In this document: positions 28,897-38,269 of the stretch, in pieces | Layout: each line of letters begins with the position of its first letter | How positions within the stretch are numbered: position 1 is the stretch's first letter | Origin: Nostoc sp. MG11 | GTDB lineage: Bacteria > Cyanobacteriota > Cyanobacteriia > Cyanobacteriales > Nostocaceae | DNA: 64,000 bases | Reading direction: 5' to 3' | NCBI RefSeq assembly: GCF_014904695.1 | Contig: NZ_JACXXN010000008.1 | Coordinates: 62,001 to 126,000 of the forward strand | Notes under the pieces: model-generated | Databases searched by the model: none | Told to the model about the DNA's origin: nothing | Seen by the model: only the letters and a program-made list of their open reading frames with translations | Made by a program: the position numbers and the translations under genes

Positions 28897-29072
28897 TTAA
28901 TTTAATCTGAGTATGATCGCTCTTACAGCACTTCCATTTATGAACATGACTTTCTAAATTGCTGTGGCTTTCTAGTAGTGATGATAGGCGATCGCAAATA
29001 ACCTCTACAAAACAAGTACACAAGTAGCGGTAAAATTATCATCCATCCGTCATCTGCTACCCCTTGACACCC

Positions 29073-30584
29073 ATGTATTGCGACTACCTGGTACAAATCC
29101 TGACCGCCCGTGTGTACGATGTTGCCCAGGAAACACCACTGGAATATGCCCCGAATCTCTCTGCACGACTGAATAATAAACTCCTACTCAAGCGAGAGGA
29201 TATGCAGTCAGTATTTTCCTTTAAGCTGCGGGGCGCATATAACAAAATGGTGAATCTGTCAAATGATTTACTGGCACAGGGTGTAATTGCTGCGTCTGCT
29301 GGTAATCATGCTCAAGGGGTTGCTCTTGGTGCTCGTCAGTTGGGTACACGAGCGATGATTGTTATGCCAGTGACAACGCCCCAGGTCAAGGTAGATGCGG
29401 TTAAAGCACGTGGGGGAGAGGTAGTATTGCATGGGGATACCTACGATGATGCATACACTTACGCCCGTCAACTGGAAGCGGAAAAGGGTTTAACCTTCAT
29501 TCACCCCTTTGATGATCCGTATGTGATTGCCGGACAGGGAACAATTGGCATGGAAATTCTGCGGCAATGTCAGCAACCCATCCATGCAATTTTTGTAGCA
29601 ATTGGCGGTGGCGGATTGATTTCTGGGATTGCGGCGTATGTGAAACGGTTGCGTCCCGAAATCAAAATTATTGGCGTTGAGCCAGTGGATGCTAATGCCA
29701 TGTATCAATCGCTAAAAGCTGGGCATCGGGTACGATTGCCTCAAGTAGGCTTATTTGCCGACGGGGTAGCGGTGCGGGAAGTGGGTGAAGAAACTTTTCG
29801 TTTGTGTCAGCAGTATGTAGATGACATCATTTTGGTGGATACAGATGACACCTGTGCTGCGATTAAAGATGTGTTTGAGGATACACGCTCAATTTTAGAA
29901 CCAGCGGGTGCATTGGCGATCGCAGCTGCCAAAGCCTACACAGAACGGGAGCAAATTCAGGGACAAACATTAATTGCAGTAGCTTGCGGCGCTAACATGA
30001 ACTTTGATCGCTTGCGTTTTGTCGCAGAACGAGCAGAATTTGGCGAACGCCGCGAAGCCATCTTTGCAGTTACAATTCCCGAAGAACGAGGCAGTATTCG
30101 CCAGTTTTGTGAATGTATTGGTAGACGTAATCTGACTGAGTTTAACTATCGCATTGCCGATAAAACAGAAGCCCATATTTTTGTGGGTGTACAGATTCAA
30201 AATCGTGCTGACGCGGTAAAAATGGCAGAAACTTTTGAAGCCTGCGGGTTTAAAACCATTGACTTAACTGATGACGAACTGACAAAATTACACCTGCGCC
30301 ACATGGTTGGTGGGCATTCTCCTCTCGCCCACAACGAATTGCTCTATCGTTTTGAGTTTCCCGAACGTCCCGGCGCGTTGATGAAATTCGTCACTTCCAT
30401 GAGTCCCAACTGGAATATCAGCATGTTCCACTACCGCAACAATGGGGCAGATTACGGGCGAATTGTCGTCGGTATCCAGGTTCCCCCCCAAGAAATGAAG
30501 GAGTGGCAAGCTTTTCTGGATACCCTTGGCTATCGCTATTGGGATGAAAACCAGAATCCTGCATACAAGCTGTTTTTAGGCTAG
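29073..30584 (+). CDS. ilvA: Threonine ammonia-lyase, biosynthetic
   Basis: A 503-residue PLP enzyme. KREDMQSVFSFKLRGAYNKM (about 48-67) contains the PLP lysine in SFKLRGAY, and AIGGGGLISGIAAYVK is the glycine-rich phosphate-binding loop. The C-terminal 170 residues carry two ACT-like regulatory repeats (AIFAVTIPEERGS; LLYRFEFPERPGALMKF) as in E. coli IlvA, so feedback control by isoleucine is expected. The enzyme converts threonine to 2-oxobutanoate at the entry to isoleucine synthesis. The ATG at 29073 is used; a TTG nine nt upstream is the alternative. A duplicated promoter-like module lies upstream. Confidence 0.93.
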   Translation: MYCDYLVQILTARVYDVAQETPLEYAPNLSARLNNKLLLKREDMQSVFSFKLRGAYNKMVNLSNDLLAQGVIAASAGNHAQGVALGARQLGTRAMIVMPVTTPQVKVDAVKARGGEVVLHGDTYDDAYTYARQLEAEKGLTFIHPFDDPYVIAGQGTIGMEILRQCQQPIHAIFVAIGGGGLISGIAAYVKRLRPEIKIIGVEPVDANAMYQSLKAGHRVRLPQVGLFADGVAVREVGEETFRLCQQYVDDIILVDTDDTCAAIKDVFEDTRSILEPAGALAIAAAKAYTEREQIQGQTLIAVACGANMNFDRLRFVAERAEFGERREAIFAVTIPEERGSIRQFCECIGRRNLTEFNYRIADKTEAHIFVGVQIQNRADAVKMAETFEACGFKTIDLTDDELTKLHLRHMVGGHSPLAHNELLYRFEFPERPGALMKFVTSMSPNWNISMFHYRNNGADYGRIVVGIQVPPQEMKEWQAFLDTLGYRYWDENQNPAYKLFLG

Positions 30585-30915
30585 AGGACTGGGGATTGGG
30601 GACAAGGATGATAAGGAGGAAAATAACTAACTTCTGCTTGTGCGTCCTAATAAATGACAAATGACTCCTCATCCTCTCCGCGCCTTTGTCTTGAAAAGTT
30701 TCCTAGGTCGGGAAACCCTCCTTCTCCTGACGGAGACGCTACGCGAACAGAACTTTTCGCTGCGCCTCTGCGTGAGACAAATCATCCCGCTTTCTCCATA
30801 ACGCAAAAAAATAAATATTTAGACCCACACGAATTTGAAAGCAAAAACCGGAGTGCCAGGCACAAACACCGCTGTTAGATTTATAGTCATAACGCGAATC
30901 GTTGAAAGGAACGCT
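30585..30915. other. Spacer with dispersed repeats before ada
   Basis: The 33 nt at 30688-30720 (starting GTCTTGAAAAGTTTCCTAGG) recur inverted at 35362-35394 with one mismatch. GAGACGCTACGCGAAC follows near 30732. No gene is supported; the last 60 bp should hold the ada promoter. Confidence 0.6.
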
Positions 30916-31995
30916 ATGAACATCTCAGCGAAAAACGCCCAGCTTGCAGCGGCAACGGAGAACGATATTCGCTGGGCATCAGTTGTCGCCCGCGATCCTA
31001 AAGCAGATAACAAATTCTACTACTCAGTCAAAACTACTGGCGTGTACTGCCGTCCCTCGTGCGCCGCGCGTCTGGCGCGACCGGAAAATGTGCGTTTCCA
31101 TGCGACTTGCAAGGATGCCGAAGAAGCTGGGTTCCGCCCGTGCAAGCGCTGCAAGCCTGATCAAACCTCACTTCTCGAACAGCATACCGCGAAAATTGCG
31201 ATCGCTTGCCGGCTCATTGAAAATTCCCAAGAAATACCTAGTCTCGAACAACTGTCGAAGCATGTAGGATTGAGCACCTATCACTTCCACCGTGTGTTTA
31301 AAGCGATCGCTGGACTGACGCCGAAAGAATACGCTGCGGCTCATCGCAACAAGCGGGTGCGGAATACGCTCAACAAGAGTGACACGGTGACGCAAGCAAT
31401 TTACAACGCCGGGTACAACTCCAACGGACGGTTCTACGAAACATCAGATCAGGTATTGGGTATGACACCTTCAAATTATCGTGCCGGTGGCGTTCATACA
31501 GATATACACTTTGCTGTCGGCGAATGCTCTTTGGGATCGATTCTCGTTGCCAAAAGCAATCGCGGGATTTGCGCCATTTTTCTAGGCGACGATCCAGATG
31601 CACTGACACGCGATTTGCAAAACCGATTCCCACAGGCCAATCTAATCGGCGGGGACGCCGAGTTTGAGCAGATTGTCTCGAAAGTGGTGGGCTTTGTCGA
31701 AGCGCCGACATTAGGGCTAGATTTACCTCTCGATATCCGCGGCACTGCCTTCCAGCAGCGCGTATGGCAAGCGTTGCTGAAGATTCCAGTCGGCTCGACG
31801 GCGAGCTATACTGACATCGCCAAGTGCATCGGTTTGCCGAAATCGGTGCGAGCAGTTGCCCAGGCCTGCGGTGCAAATGCCTTAGCAGTAGCGATTCCTT
31901 GCCATCGTGTTGTACGTCATGACGGGGCATTGTCGGGCTATCGATGGGGCGTCGAACGCAAACGCACGCTTCTTGAACGAGAAGCACGAACATGA
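30916..31995 (+). CDS. ada: Ada: adaptive-response regulator and DNA alkylation repair methyltransferase
   Basis: A 359-residue protein with the full Ada order. The N-terminal zinc domain has Cys45, Cys49, Cys76 and Cys79, where Cys45 should accept methyl groups from phosphotriesters. An AraC-type helix-turn-helix follows (about 95-190, LSTYHFHRVFKAIAG). The C-terminal O6-methylguanine transferase domain has Cys329 in IPCHRVVR. Methylation of the zinc domain would switch the protein to an activator of its own gene in classical systems. The start is the ATG at 30916 with AAAGGA upstream. GC content is higher than in the neighbours, which suggests acquisition or different selection. Confidence 0.93.
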   Translation: MNISAKNAQLAAATENDIRWASVVARDPKADNKFYYSVKTTGVYCRPSCAARLARPENVRFHATCKDAEEAGFRPCKRCKPDQTSLLEQHTAKIAIACRLIENSQEIPSLEQLSKHVGLSTYHFHRVFKAIAGLTPKEYAAAHRNKRVRNTLNKSDTVTQAIYNAGYNSNGRFYETSDQVLGMTPSNYRAGGVHTDIHFAVGECSLGSILVAKSNRGICAIFLGDDPDALTRDLQNRFPQANLIGGDAEFEQIVSKVVGFVEAPTLGLDLPLDIRGTAFQQRVWQALLKIPVGSTASYTDIAKCIGLPKSVRAVAQACGANALAVAIPCHRVVRHDGALSGYRWGVERKRTLLEREART

Positions 31996-32096
31996 ACATT
32001 GCACTCATTGAGATGCTACCGTTAGCATCTTGTGTTCACAACGAAGGAATGAAAATATCTCTTTCCCAGTGCCTATTATCAAAGCAGGTTAAATAA

Positions 32097-32441
32097 TTAC
32101 GCTTTTTCCACCCGCAAACCAAAGTAAGTGAGAACAAGCTCAGTTGAGCCAGTATTAACTATTTCGTGAACTTCCCCCAGTTCTACCGCTACACAGGTTC
32201 CTGGAAGCAAGAGGTTTTCTTTACCGTCAATGTGAATTACGCCTGAACCAGCTTCCACAAAGAAAACCTCACACATATCCTGATGCGCGTGTCCTGGTGC
32301 GCTTTGTCCGGGCGCAAAACGTGCTTGAGAAAAGTTAGTTAGGTGAGGTAAATCGCCTAACCTCAACATTACTTTTTTCTTGATTTCAGGATTGTGGGAA
32401 ACAGACTCTTCTGGTAAGTCTTTTAGGGAAGTACTAATCAT
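32097..32441 (-). CDS. Cupin-domain protein
   Basis: A single-domain cupin of 114 residues. Motif 1 is APGHAHQDMCEVFFVEAGSG (metal-type H-x-H and E) and motif 2 reads VAVELGEVHEIVNTG with the third His. The function is unknown; small cupins act as isomerases, dioxygenases or sugar-binding regulators. Its start overlaps the stop of the upstream fusion gene by 4 bp (ATGA), so the two proteins are translationally coupled and probably work in one process. Confidence 0.85.
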   Translation of the reverse strand: MISTSLKDLPEESVSHNPEIKKKVMLRLGDLPHLTNFSQARFAPGQSAPGHAHQDMCEVFFVEAGSGVIHIDGKENLLLPGTCVAVELGEVHEIVNTGSTELVLTYFGLRVEKA

Positions 32442-35329
32442 TCCGGTCTTAAATCGTTGGATAGTTCCACAATACCCCTAGAGCCATCAATCCGTACTCG
32501 TTGACCATCTTGCAGAAGCCATGTAGCACCGCGAACATCCATAACAGCGGGAATTCCATACTCACGTGCCACGATCGCCCCGTGAGAAAGTCGTCCTCCA
32601 GCTTCAGCAATTAAACCTCCAGCCCTTACTAAGAAGGGGGCCCAGCCGGAATCTGTGTAAGGAACTACTAAAATCGTCTCTCGATCTATCTGCGGTATAT
32701 CTTGTAAATTTCGCAACACTTTCACCCGTCCTTCAGCTTGACCGTGACTGGCGGGAATACCTTGTAAAATTTGGTCAGAGTAGATAGCAGAAGGAGCTAA
32801 GGGATGAGGTGGCGCATTGCCATAGACTAAAAGCGGTATTTGATTAAACTCGCTATCTTGTACGAATTGCGATCGCCTTAATTCCACCAATTTAACTAAC
32901 TGAGCAATCAACTTGGAATCAGAACCCGCAATTAGACGGCGGACTTCATCAAATTCGAGAAAAAAGATATCCCCAGTTTCCTTGAGCAAACCTGATTTTA
33001 ACCAAATTTTCTCTAACGCTACAAAACTCCAACGCAATTCAGCTAATAGCCGCGAATAAACTTCGGTAACTCGCCCTTTAAGATCCACACGTCGCTGTAC
33101 AAAAGAGCGCTTTGGCTTTTTTGGTAAGACGAGATTGATCTGGTCAACAGCGTCAGTTTGTGGTTCATTTCCCTGCATCAACTGCACAAACATCTGCTTG
33201 ACTGGTTGAGGATTCTCTCGCCAAGTCGGAACGGAAATATCAGTTCCCACTTCACTTAAATAGCCATAATCTTGAAGCAACTCGTCAAACTGTTGTAGAA
33301 TCTTCTCTCCCTCTGGGGTTTGCGCCAACTCCTCAAATACTTTACCTGGCTCAAACTTAATTAATACCTGTTTAGCATCTGCGGCTAAAGCACTGAGCGA
33401 TCGCAATGCTCCCACTTCTGGGGAAACGCTGTTGTCAATTTTCCCATCTTTGACGCGAAAAATTGCCTGTCTTAATGCTGCACTTAAAGGGGCTAAAATG
33501 CTGTAGTACGTCCCACGATGCAGTAACTCCAAGATTCGGTCAATTCGTTCCAACAACTTCGATGCATCCAGATCATCTATATCTTCTTGCGCCAGTTGTG
33601 ACAATTCTGGAATAAATCGATTGTGATAATCCTGCTTAAAGTCCTGGTCTAAATTTAATTCCCGCCTTAGCAACCTCATCAGTCCTGGTAAATTCTCCCA
33701 GGTTGACTCTAAGGACGGCTTGCTCATTTTGGCTCCTCTAGTCAAAAACTCTAGACTTTCCGGCGGCAATCCCATGCGGCGAAAAATCTCCCCTAAGAAA
33801 GATGCATTAAAGTAAGCTCTAGAATAGTGCAGAGTTGCTGTTTGGTTGAAATCTAAGCCAAGAGCGCGATCGCCTAAAACTAAAGTAAAAATTTCTCCCC
33901 AAACTCCACAAGTTAAGGGACGATTAATCGACCAAGTTAAAGGGTGAATCACGCCAGGAATCACTTCAGCGGCGATTTTGCGCGTCCAGATGGGCAGTAA
34001 AGTGGTAATCGGTCGAGCTTGCAACACCCACAGTGTTTGCCCGTCATAACTCCACTCGATATCTTGAGGAATGCCGTGATAACGCTTTTCCAGGCGGCGG
34101 GTTAAGTATGCTACTTGTTTGATTAATGCTTGGGGGATTCGTCCTTGTCCCTCTAATTGCACAGAGGAAAAATTTTCTGTCTCAACGACAAAAGCGCGAT
34201 ATTGTTCTGGTGTAACTTTACCAGAAACAACTTGTGTCGGACTACCCGGAAGGGCTTCGATGACGATCGCATCACCTTGCTGAGTAATGGGATCGCGGCT
34301 GAAAGCGACTCCCGAATATACGCTTTGGACTTGTTGTTGAATCAGCACTGCCATTGCTGTATCATTTGAACCGCGATCGCGTCGATATTGCACAGCAGAT
34401 GGATGATTGTAAGAAGCTTGAACTTGAGCGATCGCTTCTTGTAACTCCTGCTGGCTAGTAACATGCAAAACTGTTTCATACTGACCAGCGGCGGAAGCTT
34501 GTTCTGAATCTTCTCCAATGGCGGAGGAACGCACCACCAAGGGTGATAATTCTGATGGCTGGAGAAATTCTGTTGACGCGGGATCATCACCTGGGCCAAG
34601 TACCCACCCTTTAGGTACTGGGTAGCCCCAGCGCTTAATTTGAGATAGCGTGGCTGCCTTTTCTCCAACTATGGCAGCATCTAACTCTTCGTCTAAAGAG
34701 AGAATAGCGCGATCGCCGCGCAAAAATTCCAACATCGGTTGCGACTCTGTTTGTGCCTCTTGGGCTGAGAGGTTCATGTCATCGGGAATTTTTGTGTAAA
34801 TCCAGCCCAGTAACCCAGCAAGGGCAGTAGCAGCCATCATTCTGGGGATATCACCAACGTGCAAAAATGTCACAAATAGGGGCAATAAAATCAAAACCCC
34901 GAATTTCACTATCTGTCTTGAGCGCAGGATTAAAAAGCTGATGGCTGCAAAAAAAAGTGTAAATCCTGACACAAGTGGATCGTGTACCAGAAAGCCCCAA
35001 ACAACATTTGTCGTGCCTGCCCCTCTGCCCATCCAGTACCTACCGATTACCAGGGCGATGAGGGCAATCAATTCCCAAGGCGATCCCGCTGGGAAGAAAG
35101 CACGACTAAGTAATACTGCTGCAACTCCTTTTAAAGCTTCTGACAAAACTGCCAGAATACCTACGAATGTGCCACCGTGGTAAAACGCAGCGGAGACACT
35201 AACGTTTCCTGTACCAATTTGCGATAATTGCTTCTGCTTCAGGGCGGAGGTGATCCACCCAATCAGTGGTAATCCGCCCAAGAGGGGACAGGCAATTAAA
35301 ATAACTAAAGCGCCCCAAAGGTCAAACAT
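32438..35329 (-). CDS. PlsY-like membrane domain fused to a PEP synthase-like domain
   Basis: A 963-residue protein of unusual build. Residues 1-185 have about five membrane helices resembling the glycerol-3-phosphate acyltransferase PlsY, with degenerate active-site loops (GTGNVSVSAAF in place of SGNPGATN; GRYWMGRGAGT). Residues about 200-450 resemble the ATP-grasp domain of PEP synthase/PPDK (LVVRSSAIGEDSEQASAAGQ; DIEWSYDGQTLWVLQARPIT). The C-terminus is the swivelling phosphohistidine domain GGRLSHGAIVAREYGIPAV with His916. It may phosphorylate a membrane substrate via a His-phosphate relay. The PlsY-like part may be structural only. It is coupled to a cupin gene. Confidence 0.8.
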   Translation of the reverse strand: MFDLWGALVILIACPLLGGLPLIGWITSALKQKQLSQIGTGNVSVSAAFYHGGTFVGILAVLSEALKGVAAVLLSRAFFPAGSPWELIALIALVIGRYWMGRGAGTTNVVWGFLVHDPLVSGFTLFFAAISFLILRSRQIVKFGVLILLPLFVTFLHVGDIPRMMAATALAGLLGWIYTKIPDDMNLSAQEAQTESQPMLEFLRGDRAILSLDEELDAAIVGEKAATLSQIKRWGYPVPKGWVLGPGDDPASTEFLQPSELSPLVVRSSAIGEDSEQASAAGQYETVLHVTSQQELQEAIAQVQASYNHPSAVQYRRDRGSNDTAMAVLIQQQVQSVYSGVAFSRDPITQQGDAIVIEALPGSPTQVVSGKVTPEQYRAFVVETENFSSVQLEGQGRIPQALIKQVAYLTRRLEKRYHGIPQDIEWSYDGQTLWVLQARPITTLLPIWTRKIAAEVIPGVIHPLTWSINRPLTCGVWGEIFTLVLGDRALGLDFNQTATLHYSRAYFNASFLGEIFRRMGLPPESLEFLTRGAKMSKPSLESTWENLPGLMRLLRRELNLDQDFKQDYHNRFIPELSQLAQEDIDDLDASKLLERIDRILELLHRGTYYSILAPLSAALRQAIFRVKDGKIDNSVSPEVGALRSLSALAADAKQVLIKFEPGKVFEELAQTPEGEKILQQFDELLQDYGYLSEVGTDISVPTWRENPQPVKQMFVQLMQGNEPQTDAVDQINLVLPKKPKRSFVQRRVDLKGRVTEVYSRLLAELRWSFVALEKIWLKSGLLKETGDIFFLEFDEVRRLIAGSDSKLIAQLVKLVELRRSQFVQDSEFNQIPLLVYGNAPPHPLAPSAIYSDQILQGIPASHGQAEGRVKVLRNLQDIPQIDRETILVVPYTDSGWAPFLVRAGGLIAEAGGRLSHGAIVAREYGIPAVMDVRGATWLLQDGQRVRIDGSRGIVELSNDLRPE

Positions 35330-35361
35330 TGTGGATTTTGGATTTTGCGAAAAGTCGTAAA

Positions 35362-35394
35362 GAGGGTTTCCCGACCTAGCAAACTTTTCAAGAC
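35362..35394 (-). repeat. Inverted copy of the 33-nt dispersed repeat found at 30688
   Basis: The minus strand reads GTCTTGAAAAGTTTGCTAGG and continues identically to 30688-30720 apart from one base. It lies just upstream of the PlsY-fusion start codon. Confidence 0.65.
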
Positions 35395-35553
35395 GGATTT
35401 CAATTTTCCATCTAAAATCTCAAATCTCATATCTAAAGTTTTTATGAAATTTTGATGGTTGTCAGGGGCTTTTATTTGTTAGTTAGACGTTGGACACTTG
35501 GCTACGACGGAAACCGTTTTCACCAATGTCCTTTTTCTAAGCTACTGATGATT

Positions 35554-35694
35554 TTAGTTTAGCGCATAGGCGGCTTGCAGGGCCCAAATGATCAGAGCGG
35601 CGATCGACCCCAAAAGCAACACAGTAGAAATAGTGACTACTTTTGGTGAATCTGCACCCTCAAATTTCATAATTCCGCGATTTAAGTCGGACAT
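35554..35694 (-). CDS. Small single-helix membrane protein (46 residues)
   Basis: The frame starts MSDLNRGIMKFEGADSPKVV and continues with a single strongly hydrophobic helix (about residues 21-44), ending YALN. GGAGG lies 12 nt before the ATG. The charged cytosolic N-terminus and one C-terminal helix are the usual build of small accessory subunits of thylakoid complexes. I cannot name it. The coding look (no rare codons, sharp hydrophobic segment) supports a real gene, despite its size. Upstream of it, 35695-36000 is AT-rich with nothing else recognised. Confidence 0.65.
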   Translation of the reverse strand: MSDLNRGIMKFEGADSPKVVTISTVLLLGSIAALIIWALQAAYALN

Positions 35695-36000
35695 AGCTTG
35701 ATAATTCCTCCTTCGTCACAGCGTGAAGCATTTGTCCGTTTTGATTGTAGTCCTTCTATTTGCGGACAACGTTAAATTACTAATTCTATTTTGTTTAAAG
35801 TTTGCAACTTTTCCATCACCAAAATTACTTACTCCTATAGAGGTAGTTCGTTTATTTATACATAGGTTTAACTGATACGTTGATAGTTTAACGTAATTTC
35901 ACTTAATAGTATTAACTGTTTGCCAGTCAAGCAAAAAATAAATTGTAGTATAATTTATTACTTTAAGTCTTAGCGAGATTTTAAAAATTCTGAGGTGAAA

Positions 36001-36978
36001 GTGGTGCTGAGTATAATTTTGGCAGTGATTGTGGGATTTTTTGTGGCGATAGAGATCGGATTGCGATCGCTCTTTGGCTTTGGTAATCCGCTAATTTACA
36101 TTGGTGACGCAGAGATTGGTTATTTGTTAGCTCCTAACCAGCGTACCCGGCGCTTTGGTAATCGCATTGAGATTAATCAATATTCTATGCGAGGTGCGCC
36201 AATCCCAAAGACACCTGCACCCTCTACACTGCGAGTGCTACTCTTAGGGGACTCGATCGCTAATGGTGGCTGGTGGACAGACCAAGCTAATACAATATCT
36301 AGCTTGATGATGCGTTCTTTAACATCAGCAATCAATCAGAATTACCAGGAAGTAGAAGTGCTGAATGCTTCAGCCAACTCTTGGGGGCCAAGAAACGAAC
36401 TAGCCTATTTAGAGAAGTTTAGCAATTTTAACGCGCAGGCGGTGGTGTTATTAATTAATACTGATGATTTGTTTGCTACTGCTCCTACTTCTTTGCCAGT
36501 GGGACGCGATCGCAACTATCCAGATAGTACACCTGCTCTGGCATTGGTGGAAGTATTACGGCGTTATGTCTTCACACAAAAGCCAATTCCCGAAATGAAA
36601 GCAGTGAATAATGAACCAGGCGATCGCGTTGGTTTTAATTTAGAGGCGATCGGCAAAATTCAAGCGTTGACTAGTCAAAGCAACAGTAAATTTCTTTTAG
36701 TGATGACTCCCTTACTTCGAGAACTTGGCGAAACAGGTTCCCGCGATTACGAAATTCAAGCACGTCAGCGTCTCAGTGATTTTACTCAAGCGCAACAAAT
36801 TACTTATATAGATTTTCTACCGATATTTAACTCAACTACCAACCCACAAAGCTTGTATCACGATCATATTCACCTCAACTTGCAAGGCAATCAGCTTGTG
36901 AGTAAAGTTATGGAGCGATCGCTTTTAGAATTATTAGGGGATGCGCCGCAAAATAAGTCTGTAGTCAATAGTTTATAA
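36001..36978 (+). CDS. SGNH/GDSL-family hydrolase with N-terminal membrane anchor
   Basis: About 325 residues. An N-terminal hydrophobic helix (residues 3-20) should anchor it or serve as a signal. The catalytic Ser is in LLLGDSIANGG (block I), block III-like NASANSWGPRN follows, and the Asp/His dyad is in YHDHIHLNLQGNQLV. The family includes esterases and polysaccharide O-acetyl hydrolases or transferases working at the cell surface. The start is probably GTG: GAGG at 35992-35995 favours the GTG at 36001, with others at 35995 and 36004. No operon partner is seen. Confidence 0.8.
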   Translation: MVLSIILAVIVGFFVAIEIGLRSLFGFGNPLIYIGDAEIGYLLAPNQRTRRFGNRIEINQYSMRGAPIPKTPAPSTLRVLLLGDSIANGGWWTDQANTISSLMMRSLTSAINQNYQEVEVLNASANSWGPRNELAYLEKFSNFNAQAVVLLINTDDLFATAPTSLPVGRDRNYPDSTPALALVEVLRRYVFTQKPIPEMKAVNNEPGDRVGFNLEAIGKIQALTSQSNSKFLLVMTPLLRELGETGSRDYEIQARQRLSDFTQAQQITYIDFLPIFNSTTNPQSLYHDHIHLNLQGNQLVSKVMERSLLELLGDAPQNKSVVNSL

Positions 36979-37039
36979 GGATGGTTGGCTGAAAACCCAG
37001 AGAATTAGCTCATACTACTTATATGACTCTGGGTAGGAT

Positions 37040-37087
37040 ATGGCTAAAATCTCTATTTCACTGCCAGATGAATTACTGACCAAATAA
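37040..37087 (+). pseudogene. N-terminal fragment of a ribbon-helix-helix (CopG-type) antitoxin gene
   Basis: The frame reads MAKISISLPDELLTK and stops. MAKISISLPDELL is a typical N-terminal strand of cyanobacterial CopG/ParD-like antitoxins. A repeat follows at once. The matching C-terminal part appears about 4 kb away at 41168-41332. Confidence 0.55.
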
Positions 37088-37193
37088 TTACTAATTCGCT
37101 CTGGGGCTACGCCCCGCTGCGCGTGCTAACGTAATTCGTAATTAAAAGGGTACAAGCCCCCACTGATTGCAATTACGAATTACGAATTATCAA
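37088..37193. repeat. Composite repeat truncating two genes
   Basis: Contains TTCGCTCTGGGGCTACGCC (also near 25838), GGGTACAAGCCCCC (also near 5626) and tandem words of the type AATTACGAATT. It ends both the antitoxin fragment on its left and the alpha/beta hydrolase on its right. Confidence 0.65.
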
Positions 37194-37745
37194 TTACGAA
37201 TTATGCTGAAAGCGTAATTGCTCAGTCGAAAGATAGGTGCGTTCTCGTCCAGCTACTAGTGCCTCTGGCAGGTTAGGAACAGCATGAAAGGCAAAGTGCC
37301 AAACCATCGGGCTGGTGATCACTTCTTCCCAGGGTTCAACGCCAGGAATCGGTGCATCAATGACTACTAAACGCTTCACGTCATCGGGATGAGCGGCGGC
37401 ATAGGCGTAGGCAACCATCAGCCCAATGTCATGTCCCACCAAATAAACCTGTTGAAACCCAAGCTGTTTGACTAACTGATAGATATCGTTTGCCAGCGAT
37501 CGCTTGTCATAGCCCGTCAGAGGCTTGTCTGAATCACCCGCGCCCCGCAAGTCAGGAGCAATCACGGTGTAATGCTCTGCCAAAGCGGGCATGATTTTGC
37601 GCCACTCATACCAGGTTTGAGCATAGCCATGCAGGAGCACTACAAGATCGCCCTTGCCACCGACCACATAGTGCAGCCGCACACCGTTCACCTGAATCGT
37701 ATGGTGAGTAAAACTTTGATCGAACTTCTCGGATGTAGAAGTCAT
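37194..37745 (-). pseudogene. Epoxide hydrolase-like alpha/beta hydrolase, truncated at the C-terminus
   Basis: The first 175 residues are a good alpha/beta hydrolase: oxyanion HGYAQTWYEWR, DLRGAGDSDKP and the nucleophile elbow VGHDIG with Asp instead of Ser, as in epoxide hydrolases and dehalogenases. The family usually needs about 290 residues. Here the frame runs into repeat DNA after GRERTYLS and stops at residue 183, so the catalytic His and the cap are missing. It should be inactive unless complemented. Confidence 0.75.
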
Positions 37746-37795
37746 TTGTTTTTCTCTAATTGATCAATGAGTGGTTGATTGCAGTTGCTAAATCA

Positions 37796-38269
37796 TCATC
37801 CATGTTCGGGCGGTGGAGACACCACCTCAATTCCCTGCTTCGCTGAGACGGCGACAATGCTATCGATGTCCAAGGTGCCTGCGGCAGTGAGCTTCGACAG
37901 ATCCTCGAAGAAGTTTTCGATGCCTGCTGGGACGAAGAGGGTAAGCATTCTTGCAGGTGTGGTACCAATATTCTTGTAAGAATGCGGAACGCCTTTGGGA
38001 GCGGTCATAAAACAACCTGTAGTTGCCGTCAGCGCGCGATCGCCAATCTGAAAGGCAAAGGTTCCCTCCAGAATATAAAACGCTTCGTCTTCGCGTCGAT
38101 GCAGATGAAAGGGTGGTCCCGCTTGCGGCTCGTCGATGACTTCAATCAAGGTGTAAGCACCATCCGTGTCCGCGCTGACCGCTTTGAAAATTACCGTTTC
38201 TCCTGGCAGCACCTTGATCGATCTGCCTTCGCCAGATGGAACTGCAATGTTCTTCAAAATAGTTTCCAT
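37796..38269 (-). CDS. Cupin-domain protein (quercetinase-like small cupin)
   Basis: A 157-residue protein with cupin motif 1 (GPPFHLHRREDEAFYILEGT: H-x-H and E) and motif 2 (APKGVPHSYKNIG). It is of the type often found beside NTF2-like and short-chain dehydrogenase genes in soil bacteria. AAGGAGGATGATTC precedes the ATG, a strong ribosome-binding site. The start region (38220-38318) is duplicated at 40327-40425, where it now heads a chimeric ORF. Substrate unknown. Confidence 0.85.
   Translation of the reverse strand: METILKNIAVPSGEGRSIKVLPGETVIFKAVSADTDGAYTLIEVIDEPQAGPPFHLHRREDEAFYILEGTFAFQIGDRALTATTGCFMTAPKGVPHSYKNIGTTPARMLTLFVPAGIENFFEDLSKLTAAGTLDIDSIVAVSAKQGIEVVSPPPEHG

Noticed and set aside
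31370-32008. 212-codon frame antisense to ada
   Set aside because: It lies wholly over the confidently coding Ada gene, is rich in Arg and Ser as expected for a GC-rich shadow frame, and has no family features.
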